The translations under genes and the position numbers were made by a program. A stretch of 64,000 nucleotides of DNA from CBDCVN01 sp965223045. Its GTDB lineage: Bacteria; Deinococcota; Deinococci; Deinococcales; Trueperaceae. Below are positions 43,874-52,174 of this stretch, piece by piece (position 1 is the first letter of the stretch; each line of letters opens with the position of its first letter). A model generated the notes under the pieces. The model was not told where the DNA came from and did not search any database. It saw only the letters and a program-made list of their open reading frames with translations. Location of the stretch: the NCBI GenBank assembly GCA_965223045.1, contig CBDCVN010000013.1, positions 3,472,001 to 3,536,000 of the forward strand, given 5' to 3'.

Positions 43874-44394
43874 TAAGCAATCCCTAAAGCCTTGGCAATT
43901 TCGTCTAATTGTCCTTTTTCTCCTTGTGAGGGTTGTGGTTCTAGTGTCATATCTAAAGCTCTTCTGCCTATTTTACTAGCAGACTCGAGCATTCGTGGTA
44001 CTTTAACTGTTAGGTTGTACAGGAAAGTGCTGGAAACATTTTCACCATCGATTGGTGTTTTGGTTGCTTCTAGTAGAATTTTGTTAGCTTGAGTGAAGAG
44101 TTGTTTTGATACTTGTAGTTCGTTTTGTTTTAGCTCGAGTCGTCTCTTAACTAATTTATCTTCAAAGGTTTGTCTTTCCTTTTCTACTAGGTAGAAGTCG
44201 TAAGCTTCGACCCTTTCAGGCCAATAGTGTTTCTTTGACCAGTCAGCTAATTGCCTTAGATATGTTGGTGTTTTGTTGAGGGTTTGTACTAGTTTTCTTA
44301 GGCTTCTTGCAGGTCCTAAGTCTCTGTAGCGGCAGAATATCAGGTAGGCTTTGTTTGTTTCTGTAGGTAATTTATCCCATAAATCCCTATTCAT
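43873..44394 (-). CDS. Small-terminase-like phage protein, paralogue 1
   Basis: 173 residues beginning NRDLWDKLPTETNKAYLIFCRYRDLGPARSLRKLVQTLNKTPTYLRQLADWSKKHYWPERVEAYDFYLVEKE, the same domain as the next gene; later VPRMLESASKIGRRALDMTLEP parallels FSKLGRRALGMPLD. So this is a tandem duplication that has diverged. DNA recognition for packaging is the likely family role; no capsid or portal gene is near. An ISKra4 element lies 80 bases upstream of its start and may have separated it from its promoter. Confidence 0.6.
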   Translation of the reverse strand: MNRDLWDKLPTETNKAYLIFCRYRDLGPARSLRKLVQTLNKTPTYLRQLADWSKKHYWPERVEAYDFYLVEKERQTFEDKLVKRRLELKQNELQVSKQLFTQANKILLEATKTPIDGENVSSTFLYNLTVKVPRMLESASKIGRRALDMTLEPQPSQGEKGQLDEIAKALGIA

Positions 44395-44473
44395 AGTTTT
44401 ATTTTAGACCCAGTTCTTGAAATTGGCAAAGCCTACTTTAATTTAGCGTAAAACCCCCTAATAACGTGGCTTT

Positions 44474-45898
44474 GGGTGTCTCCCAAAATTTACAGTGAGC
44501 CAGAAATCATAAATCAAAATCAGATAAACTGAAGGTAATGAGCAAAGAATGGAAAGAAGAGATTATAACACAAGTAAAGCAACGTCTAAATGAACTTGAA
44601 AAAGAAGGTCAAAAACCAAAAGATGTAGCAGAGCTAGAGGCAATGGTGATGAATTTTACCAAAGGCGTAGGAAGCGTGACTTGGGAAAAGTTAGTGGAAG
44701 GACGAGCAAAAGAAAAAATTTCCCCCCGCTTGCCCAACTTGTCACAAGCGAATGCAAAAACAACGTCTAAGACACAGAAATGTTAAGAGCATTTGGGGGA
44801 TAGTAAAAATGCCTTTGCAAGACAATCTTTGTGTTTCTTGCAACAAGTATCATAGTAGTTACACAGAAGCCAACATGGACAGTAGCGGCTTTTTACCAAA
44901 TGCCTTGGAAAAAGGGATTGACTTGGCTACTAGAATGGGATTTGAAGAAGCAGCACTAGTGGCTAACAAATGGGGATTACCCATTAGCAGTAGTGGTCTG
45001 GGACGTATTGTAGGGACATATGGAGCAATAGCTTATGAGGAAGGAAAAAAAGCGTACAAGAAATTAGCAAACCAACCTCTTGAAAGTATTAGGGGAACCA
45101 AAACCCAAGCGAGGCGGTGGATAATTCAAACAGATGGAACAATAGTGCTAGAGAGAGGAAAAGGGGAGAAAGGTAGATTAGAAGGCAGAGAGGTAAAAAG
45201 TGTAGTAGCTTATCCATTAGAAACACCAAGCGAACGAGTAAGTGTGAGTGCTGCCATTCCAATAGGTGAATTTCGTCCTTTAGCACATGGGTTGCTAAGA
45301 CAAGCAGGAATTAAGCAAGAGGATATATGTTCGGGATTAGGAGATGGGGCTATATGGGTAGTAGACTTGCTAGCTGAATTGGGGTGCGAACAAGTGTTAC
45401 TAGATGTTTATCATGCTACAAATTACCTAGAGAAGGTGTTAAAAAAGCTAGGATTTTGTGAGCAGGAGAGAGAAAAAGAACGCAAAGCATGGTTGAGAGG
45501 GGATGTAGATGGTAAAGAGTGGTTGTCCAAAATAAAGCAACAATACTCAATAACAGAAGAAAAATATAAGAGCTGGGCAAAGGAAGAACGACAAGCTTGG
45601 GAGTATTTAAAGAAAAGTGCAGAAAGGGGAAGAATGGCGTACCCAGAGTGTAAAGAAGAAGGATGGGATATAGGCAGTGGACAAATAGAAGGTTATAACA
45701 AGTGGGCCATAGGGAAACGTATGAAATGTTCAGGAATGCATTGGGGTAAAGAGGGGTTGGAGCGAATGGCATTTCTGCGCTCTGAACTTGCTTCAGCTAA
45801 GCCCATCACCAACTTCCATTTCATTAGACTGAAGGCTTTTCCTGCTTTATCGCTTCCACTTTCTCAATAAGCTTAACTGTAAAAAATGGGAGACACCC
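44474..45898 (+). mobile_element. ISKra4-family insertion sequence (1425 bp)
   Basis: Ends GGGTGTCTCCCAAAATTTACAGT (left) and its near-complement on the right bound the element. A perfect 9-bp target duplication CGTGGCTTT flanks it (44465-44473 and 45899-45907). It separates the small-terminase-like genes from the injection-system operon. No CTCGAG inside. Confidence 0.93.
44538..45870 (+). CDS. ISKra4-family transposase in two overlapping frames
   Basis: Frame 1 (44538 to about 44730) encodes the helical N-terminus EWKEEIITQVKQRLNELEKEG...VTWEKLVEGRAKEK. Frame 2, shifted by +1, begins near 44733 with the zinc-knuckle CPTCHKRMQKQR and runs to 45870. It carries VQTDGTIVLERG (IIQTDGTIVLE), DGAIWVVDLLAELGCEQVLLDVYHATNYLEKVL and EGWDIGSGQIEGYNKWAIGKRMKCSGMHW. 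The frames must be joined to make a full protein of about 440 residues. A run of six C at about 44723-44728 (TTTCCCCCCG) is a likely slip site. Some ISKra4 members are known to use two frames, so this may be programmed rather than a mutation. Confidence 0.8.
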
Positions 45899-46106
45899 CG
45901 TGGCTTTAGACTCCTTGCAAAATTTCTTAAGGTTTGTTATCTTTAACATGATTTGAAGCTTATTACTAAATTTACTTTATAAAGCCTTTGCTACACTTTA
46001 AAGCTTTTAGGAGTAAATTAGGAAAAGCGGGTGCTGTATTTTAGGAGTCTTCATTTGTCTATTGTCTCTAACATCCCTTTATAATCCAGATTACCACTAT
46101 TTTTTG

Positions 46107-46125
46107 TTATTTCGGAACAACTCTA
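46107..46125 (-). repeat. Relic end of the IS5-like element found at 7.2 and 15.5 kb
   Basis: Read on the complementary strand this is TAGAGTTGTTCCGAAATAA, one base different from the left end of the 988-bp IS. The adjacent bases also keep a similar CATNCCTTTAT inside. No transposase remains. It lies 153 bases before the sheath gene, in the 370-base region (45908-46277) that must hold the operon promoter; I see no clear -35/-10 there. Confidence 0.6.
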
Positions 46126-46277
46126 GTTTTTAAAATGAAATGCTAACAGAATCTAAAAATATTAAACTTATTTCGCCTAAATTTTTAACAAAATAATTTA
46201 GTTGAATTTTTAAAGTAAAATTTACTGGACCTGTAGAAGCTAAAAATTTAAAAGCTTAACAAACGGAGGAGGAAAAA

Positions 46278-48701
46278 ATGGTTCAAACAAGTTATCCGGG
46301 TGTCTACATTCAAGAAGTGCCTAGCGGTGTTAATACCATTACTGGAGTTTCAACATCTATAGCTGCATTCTTTGGGCGTACTGCTAGGGGGCCACTCAAT
46401 AAGGCTGTTAGGTGCCTTAGTCTAGCAGATTTTAATAGAGCTTTTGGTGGCCCACACCCTGAAAGTGATTTGGCTCAGAGTGTCAAAATGTTCTTTGATA
46501 ATGGTGGTAATGATTGCTATGTGGTTCGTCTTGCAGCTAATGCTCAAACAGCAAGCCTTACTCTAACTGATATAACAAGAAGCTCCAATGTTCTTATCAT
46601 TTCTGCAAAAACAGCAGGAGTCTGGGGCAATGGTATCCGTTTAGAGATAGATTACAATACACCTAATCCTGACGAGAGTTTTAACTTAACTGTTATTCAA
46701 GAAGAGGCTGGTGTTGAGGTGGCACAAGAACAACACCTTGCCCTTACTATGGACCCACAGTCACCACGTTTTGCTCCTACCTTTGTTTCACAGAGTTCTA
46801 GTTTTATTGATGTAGATCTTCATAGTGATGTTAGGCTGGGTGGACCTCGAGATTTAAGGAGTACTGGTGCTGCTGGTTTTAGTCAAAGCCTTGCTTTCCA
46901 AGTTTCTGATGCAGATTTTCGCCAAGATTTTGAAGATATGTTGAATAACAACCCAAGCTTTGAAATGAGCGTTGATGAAGAACAGTATGTGCCTATTAGT
47001 TTAGCTAATGTATTCGATTCTGCATCAGACATTGCACCTAGTGCTTGGACACTAACAGAAATGGCAACGCGATTGCAGCAGGTAATTAATTTGCAGCTTA
47101 ATGCTCTTGTGCCGGGGGCTAGCGTACTAGTTACTTGGGTAAGGATAAATGAAGAGATAGTTGATGCTGATGTAGATGCAATTCGGATCACAGCTAACTC
47201 AGGTGATAGTCGCAGTGTGCGAATCCGCCGTACTGGCAGCAACGACTTTGCTGTCCTAGCTGGTTTAGGTGTTGAACAGGGTGGCATAGAGGTGACACGT
47301 CACAGTGCTTTTCGCCCTGTTCCAACAGCATCATTTTTCCATGACCCCAATAGTGTACTAGGTATGGCTTCACTTGCTCGAGATGTGATTACAGCTATAA
47401 CTATCGATGGTGGGGTTGCTATTCCACTAGATTTTTCTGATATGCCAGCAGAGCCAGGTAAAGATTTCTGGCTAAACAATAATGCTGATACACGCAACGG
47501 TGTACGTGAAAAACTGCGTCGAATTGCACAAACTGTTAACGATGATGCAAATATACCTTGGAGGGCTGAAGTCTGGGGTTATCACCTTGCTTTTGTTGCT
47601 CAAGAAGGATCAATTAATAGTATGTCCTCTGGGATTGTGTTTAGTGGAGACTCAGACCCAGAGCCATTGCTAGGAAGTGCTAATTTCACTCATAACGTAC
47701 GTCGTTATACTTTAGGTAATACTGGCACAAGTAATTTCCAGCGACCTATTACCCCCGGTACTCTTGAAAATGTTGGTACTGATGGGAGTGCTCCAACTCT
47801 AAATGAATTTATAGGTGACATAGATAGACAAATTGGATTTCATGCCCTAGATTCAGTTGATCTTTTTAATCTTATGATTATCCCTAGTGATGAAGGTGTA
47901 CCTGATAATGTACACCAAACACTTTGGGGGCATGCTAGCACCTATTGCGAGCAACATAGAGCTTTCTTGCTTATTGACCCTCCTACAGGTTGGACATCCG
48001 GTAATGATCGACCTAACGTAATCCAAAACACTGATTTGGTAAACGATTTACGTGCAGTAGTAGTCAAAGATCACTCAGCGGTTTTTTATCCTAATTTGAG
48101 TTATAGGGGGCTTGATGGCTTAATTAGGTCTATAGGCCCTTCTGGAGCAATAGCTGGGCTTATGGCCCGTATTGATTCTACTCGTGGTGTTTGGAAAGCT
48201 CCTGCTGGAACCGAGGCGGACATTAGAGGTATTAATGGTTTAGAGGTTAAGCTTACAGATCGGGAAAACGGTGTTCTAAACAAGCTTGGTGTGAACTGCT
48301 TACGGGTTTTCCCTAGTGGTTTTGTAAATTGGGGTGCGAGAACTCTTGATGGCTCAGATGATATTGGTTCAGAGTGGAAGTATATTCCTATCCGCCGTTT
48401 AGCTTTATTTTTAGAAGAATCACTTTTTCGCGGTACTAAGTGGGTAGTTTTTGAACCTAATGATGAACCACTTTGGGCTAAAATAAGATTAAACCTAAAT
48501 GCCTTTATGATGGGCCTTTTTCGTCAAGGTGCTTTTCAGGGTAGCACTCCTAACGAAGCTTTTTATGTTAAATGCGATTCAGAAACAACTACCCAAAATG
48601 ATCGTAATCTAGGCATTGTCAATATAGAAGTAGGTTTTGCTCCTCTAAAACCTGCAGAGTTCGTAATAATAAAGATTCAGCAAATTATTGGGGACCTTTA
48701 G
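46278..48701 (+). CDS. Contractile sheath protein of an injection system
   Basis: 807 residues. The N-terminal YPGVYIQEVPSGVNTITGVSTSIAAFFGRTARGPLNKAV is the sheath signature that links neighbouring subunits. The C-terminal WVVFEPNDEPLWAKIRLNLNAFMMGLFRQGAFQG...YVKCDSETTTQNDRNLGIVNIEVGFAPLKPAEFVIIKI is the conserved sheath domain that forms the contracting lattice. The middle is longer than in the simple 350-480-residue Afp/PVC sheaths, so it carries extra surface domains. GGAGGAGG lies 7 bases before the ATG, the strongest ribosome site in the window, as expected for the most abundant component. Only one sheath gene is present, unlike the three of Afp and PVC. Confidence 0.95.
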   Translation: MVQTSYPGVYIQEVPSGVNTITGVSTSIAAFFGRTARGPLNKAVRCLSLADFNRAFGGPHPESDLAQSVKMFFDNGGNDCYVVRLAANAQTASLTLTDITRSSNVLIISAKTAGVWGNGIRLEIDYNTPNPDESFNLTVIQEEAGVEVAQEQHLALTMDPQSPRFAPTFVSQSSSFIDVDLHSDVRLGGPRDLRSTGAAGFSQSLAFQVSDADFRQDFEDMLNNNPSFEMSVDEEQYVPISLANVFDSASDIAPSAWTLTEMATRLQQVINLQLNALVPGASVLVTWVRINEEIVDADVDAIRITANSGDSRSVRIRRTGSNDFAVLAGLGVEQGGIEVTRHSAFRPVPTASFFHDPNSVLGMASLARDVITAITIDGGVAIPLDFSDMPAEPGKDFWLNNNADTRNGVREKLRRIAQTVNDDANIPWRAEVWGYHLAFVAQEGSINSMSSGIVFSGDSDPEPLLGSANFTHNVRRYTLGNTGTSNFQRPITPGTLENVGTDGSAPTLNEFIGDIDRQIGFHALDSVDLFNLMIIPSDEGVPDNVHQTLWGHASTYCEQHRAFLLIDPPTGWTSGNDRPNVIQNTDLVNDLRAVVVKDHSAVFYPNLSYRGLDGLIRSIGPSGAIAGLMARIDSTRGVWKAPAGTEADIRGINGLEVKLTDRENGVLNKLGVNCLRVFPSGFVNWGARTLDGSDDIGSEWKYIPIRRLALFLEESLFRGTKWVVFEPNDEPLWAKIRLNLNAFMMGLFRQGAFQGSTPNEAFYVKCDSETTTQNDRNLGIVNIEVGFAPLKPAEFVIIKIQQIIGDL

Positions 48702-48722
48702 TAAAGTTAAGGAGGAAAAGTT

Positions 48723-49250
48723 ATGGCTCATGGTTTTGTGAAAAACGCACACCGCTTCGATCCCTATAAGAATTATAAATTTAGGATTTTGTGGGATGGT
48801 CGTCAGGTTCTAGGTATTAGTAAAGTCAGTGCTTTAAAACGCTCTACAGAAGTAGTTACCCATCGTGAGGGTGGTGATCCAAGTATAGACCATAAATCAC
48901 CTGGACGCACTAGCTATGAGGGCATTACCTTAGAACGTGGTATTACCCATGATACCCGATTCGAGGAGTGGGCAAATAAGGTTCATTCCCATGCAGGGGA
49001 TACCTCTATGGATTTAGTAGACTACAAAAAAGATTTAATACTTGAAGTCATGAATGAGAAAGGTCATACTGTCCTTCGTTACGCTCTAAGAAAGTGTTGG
49101 GTAAGTGAATTCACTGCTACGCCTGACCTTGATGCTAATGCCAATGCAGTAGCAATTGAAAGTATTAAAATTGAACTAGAAAGCTGGGAACGTGAGATTG
49201 GTACTCAAGAGCCAGATGAAGCTTCCTCTGTCCCCACTCCAGAAAATTAA
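48723..49250 (+). CDS. Inner tube protein (gp19 / Afp1 type)
   Basis: 175 residues, matching the tail-tube family of contractile systems: RFDPYKNYKFRILWDGRQVLGISKVSALKRSTEVVTHREGGDPS, YEGITLERGITHDTRFEEWANKVH and the terminal VAIESIKIELESWERE. It polymerises into the rigid tube propelled by the sheath. A clear AAGGAGGAAAAG precedes its ATG, 21 bases after the sheath stop. It is the only full tube gene; a second tube-like protein (54583) is the tube initiator or terminator. Confidence 0.93.
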   Translation: MAHGFVKNAHRFDPYKNYKFRILWDGRQVLGISKVSALKRSTEVVTHREGGDPSIDHKSPGRTSYEGITLERGITHDTRFEEWANKVHSHAGDTSMDLVDYKKDLILEVMNEKGHTVLRYALRKCWVSEFTATPDLDANANAVAIESIKIELESWEREIGTQEPDEASSVPTPEN

Positions 49251-49283
49251 AACTAAGATTTATAAACAATAATTTAGTCTACC

Positions 49284-50036
49284 ATGATGGAAACAACGCT
49301 AGGTTTGCTTAAGCAAAGTAACAGCTATATCAATATTGATTTCAGTCAGATTTCTAGCCCACAACTCGTCACGGAGGTTTTAGAAGCCCATAATTTACCT
49401 GAAGCTAGAGTGTGGGAGCTAACAGTAGGACAACGTATTGTTAACTTGCTAAATCTTGCCACAGAAGGTGGTAAACTAGAAATTAGTGTACAATTAACTT
49501 GCCTTAATGCAGATTGTAACGAGCTATTGGAGTTAGAATTTACTTTAGAAGAATTTTTAGAGGTTCATAGCAAAACTAAGGAACAAGAGCAGCTTGATAT
49601 TGTGCTAAACAATAAAGAGCTATCCTTAAGAAGACCAACAGGTTTTGACCAGCAGAGCTGGCAACAATTATGTTTTGAAGATAAAAATGTTACTAAAAGC
49701 ACTTTAATTCATACTCTACTGATTGAACCTAAAGAGCTTAATCTTAACTCTTTAACACCTGAAGACCTTGAATATATTGATGAAGCTATGCAAGCATTTG
49801 ATCCTTTAGTGCACTTTTCTTTTGAGACTAGTTGCCCTGAATGTAGTAAGTCATTTAGTTATGAACTTGATTTACAGGAGCTTGCTTTACAACACTTAAA
49901 GCAGGCTCAAGCCAAATTCTTAGAGGATATTCATAGACTAGCATTTAACTACCACTGGACTGAAAGCCAAATTCTAGAGTTGCCACAATGGCGGCGCAGA
50001 AGCTATCTTGACCTACTTGATCGTGAGATTGCCTAA
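49284..50036 (+). CDS. Baseplate hub assembly chaperone-like protein with zinc-ribbon cysteines
   Basis: 250 residues. Two cysteine pairs (TCLNADCNE and SCPECSKSF) about 85 residues apart suggest a zinc site. The C-terminus FLEDIHRLAFNYHWTESQILELPQWRRRSYLDLLDREI is the hallmark of the T4-type baseplate hub assembly chaperone family, seen after tube genes in phages and injection systems (x-x-L-A-x-x-Y-x-W-x-x-x-x-I-L-x-L-P-x-x-R-R-x-x-Y). It would help assemble the hub and tube start. Its stop overlaps the next ATG (TAATG). Confidence 0.75.
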   Translation: MMETTLGLLKQSNSYINIDFSQISSPQLVTEVLEAHNLPEARVWELTVGQRIVNLLNLATEGGKLEISVQLTCLNADCNELLELEFTLEEFLEVHSKTKEQEQLDIVLNNKELSLRRPTGFDQQSWQQLCFEDKNVTKSTLIHTLLIEPKELNLNSLTPEDLEYIDEAMQAFDPLVHFSFETSCPECSKSFSYELDLQELALQHLKQAQAKFLEDIHRLAFNYHWTESQILELPQWRRRSYLDLLDREIA

Positions 50037-50944
50037 TGAGCTACTTTAATCAATTACTAAAACATTCAGGGATAAAGTTAGGAGCTGAGACTGGGACAAG
50101 TGGGCCGATTAACAATTTGCCAGTGTCCATGCTCGAGCAAGATGAAAGAGTAGTTGCCCCGCCTTTTGAAGATCCTAATGTGACAAGCCCTAGGCTTGAA
50201 CAGGCACCAATAATCAGCTCAGTAAACTCTGAACTATTCCCTTCTAAAGAAGTAAGCAAGGAGGTTAACTCTGCTCAGAATATTGAACAAGATCACAAAT
50301 CTCTAAGCCCTAAAGAACAAGGAAAAAATTTGACTGCCTCGTTAGATAATTCAAGGCAAGTTACAAATATTTCTCCTGCTGCTCTAGCTTCTAAAGAAAT
50401 AGCTCTACCAAATACTTATGTACAAAGAGAAGAAATTATCCAAAGAAAGGCTGAAAACACTGAAACTCTTACTCAAAAAATACCTGCTCCTGTAAAAAGT
50501 AGGATAGAGAATTTTAAAAGCCGCTTAGCAGGACAAACTAATGCGCCTCAAAAGATTCTAGATGTCTCTAAAGGCAAATCCAACCAATTAACTGAAAGGG
50601 GTAGTCAGAGCCAAACTTGGCAGGGTGCGTTGGCTCAAGCTCGAGCTTGGGTTTCCACCCCAACACCTATCAGTGAGGCTCAAGAAAAGACAACCGTATT
50701 ACCTCCTTCTTACAGTGCTGCGCAAAAGGAGTCTAGTCATACTCAAAAAACTGTTAGGACTACACCTCCACAAGAGAATCTCCATCATCAAGAGTTACAG
50801 CTATCAATTGGCACAATAAGTCTAACGGTCGAAGCACCGCCTGAAAAACAACTACCTAAACCCAAGCAACCAAAGCAAACCAAACCTATTACCAATAAGC
50901 AAACTCGCTTGCGTTTAAGCCGCTATTATCTAAGGGAAAGGTAA
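50036..50944 (+). CDS. Disordered hypothetical protein of the injection-system operon
   Basis: 302 residues rich in Ser, Gln, Pro, Lys and Thr with no predicted long helices: ISSVNSELFPSKEVSKEVNSAQNIEQDHKSLSPKEQ..., and the end PKPKQPKQTKPITNKQTRLRLSRYYLRER. The short N-terminus (YFNQLLKHSGI) and the basic C-terminus look conserved in character; the middle looks like a linker. It has no recognised domain and is translationally coupled to the chaperone before it. In other systems a poorly conserved gene at this place has been a scaffold or loading factor. I cannot say which here. Confidence 0.55.
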   Translation: MSYFNQLLKHSGIKLGAETGTSGPINNLPVSMLEQDERVVAPPFEDPNVTSPRLEQAPIISSVNSELFPSKEVSKEVNSAQNIEQDHKSLSPKEQGKNLTASLDNSRQVTNISPAALASKEIALPNTYVQREEIIQRKAENTETLTQKIPAPVKSRIENFKSRLAGQTNAPQKILDVSKGKSNQLTERGSQSQTWQGALAQARAWVSTPTPISEAQEKTTVLPPSYSAAQKESSHTQKTVRTTPPQENLHHQELQLSIGTISLTVEAPPEKQLPKPKQPKQTKPITNKQTRLRLSRYYLRER

Positions 50945-50953
50945 GTACTTCAT

Positions 50954-52174
50954 ATGGCATTAGAAGATACAGGCAGGGCCATAGGCAAAGTTACTAAGTT
51001 ACTTAGTGAACATTTAAGCTCTCGTACTAGTAACACTATTGCAGTCGGTAGGCCTGAAGATGTTGTAAAGAGTGATGACAACACCGATTATTGCTTTAAC
51101 CTTTTTCTTTATGAAGCACTGTTTGATGCTAGCCTAAAAAACGTTAGTTTGGATGAGGGTAGACCACCTCCTTTGTGGTTAGTACTTAAATACTTAATAA
51201 CATCATTTGATTCAGATGGTAATAGTGATTCTATAGAGGCTCAAGAACGTTTAGGGGAAGGTATTAGAGCATTGCAGGAATTAAGTTATATTCCCTTAAA
51301 TGGCATTACTTTATCTCCAGACATTGCACCAGCACTTATAGATAGTCCTGAAGTTTTAAAAATCACATTTGATGAAGCCCCGTCTGATTTGCTCGCCAAA
51401 CTTATGCAAGGACCTGAAGAAAAGTACCATTTTTCCTTGGGATTTCAAGTAAGACCAGTAATGATTGCCACGGCTGAACCACCTTCTTATTCTTTGTTGG
51501 TTGGGGTCAATTACGAAGCAGATCCAGCTAATATAGTTGGTGAAGAAGGTATCCAAATACCTGTACTACCATCCATGGGACCATCAATTAGTGAAGTGAG
51601 TCCGCTAAAATTTGAAGCTGGTGAGACAGTAGCTATTATTGGTACGAATCTTCATCTTTCAGGTTTATCAGTATGTTTGAGTGCAGCAGAATTTGCTGTT
51701 ACTGCCCAAAGGCCTGATCGACTCGAGTTTAGAATTGATGAAAGTATTAGTGAAGATGCAACAATTTCTGCAGGAAATCATCCTCTGTCAGTAGTGCAAA
51801 CTTTGCCAGTGGGGCGACAGCGCTCGAGCAACCTTCTTGTAGCTTCTTTATTACCGGTAGTCAGCGAAGTTAGCATCAGTGCTCAACGTACAATAGCAAC
51901 AGCTCGAGTGGTGGCTACTATAACTTTAACAGGGAACTTATTAGGACGCAGCAACGAGGATGATGAAGTTGTAGATGATATTTTACTAGCTTTATACCAA
52001 GATGGTCGTGTAGTGGAGGTGTTTGATTCTCCTTTTAGGTTAGCTGAAGATCAAACTAGGCTAATTTTACAGATCCCTGATGATAAAGCGATTCCACTAG
52101 GGAATTATCGCATAATTCTTAGGGTAAATGGTCAACAAGCTAAAAATAGTCCAGAGGTAAGGTTAACTGGATGA
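50954..52174 (+). CDS. DUF4255 (Afp16/Pvc16-type) protein with TIG domain
   Basis: 406 residues. The first 190 residues are DUF4255: DTGRAIGKVTKLLSEHLSS...VGRPEDV...DYCFNLFLYEALFDASLKN, PLWLVLKYLITSFD and ALQELSYIPLNG. In Afp and PVC this is the protein that caps the tube and sets its length. Residues about 205-300 are an IPT/TIG immunoglobulin-like domain (PSISEVSPLKFEAGETVAIIGTNLHLSG) and a further beta domain follows. DUF4255 plus TIG is the usual plan in non-Afp lineages. Its stop overlaps the ATPase start (ATGA). Confidence 0.88.
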   Translation: MALEDTGRAIGKVTKLLSEHLSSRTSNTIAVGRPEDVVKSDDNTDYCFNLFLYEALFDASLKNVSLDEGRPPPLWLVLKYLITSFDSDGNSDSIEAQERLGEGIRALQELSYIPLNGITLSPDIAPALIDSPEVLKITFDEAPSDLLAKLMQGPEEKYHFSLGFQVRPVMIATAEPPSYSLLVGVNYEADPANIVGEEGIQIPVLPSMGPSISEVSPLKFEAGETVAIIGTNLHLSGLSVCLSAAEFAVTAQRPDRLEFRIDESISEDATISAGNHPLSVVQTLPVGRQRSSNLLVASLLPVVSEVSISAQRTIATARVVATITLTGNLLGRSNEDDEVVDDILLALYQDGRVVEVFDSPFRLAEDQTRLILQIPDDKAIPLGNYRIILRVNGQQAKNSPEVRLTG

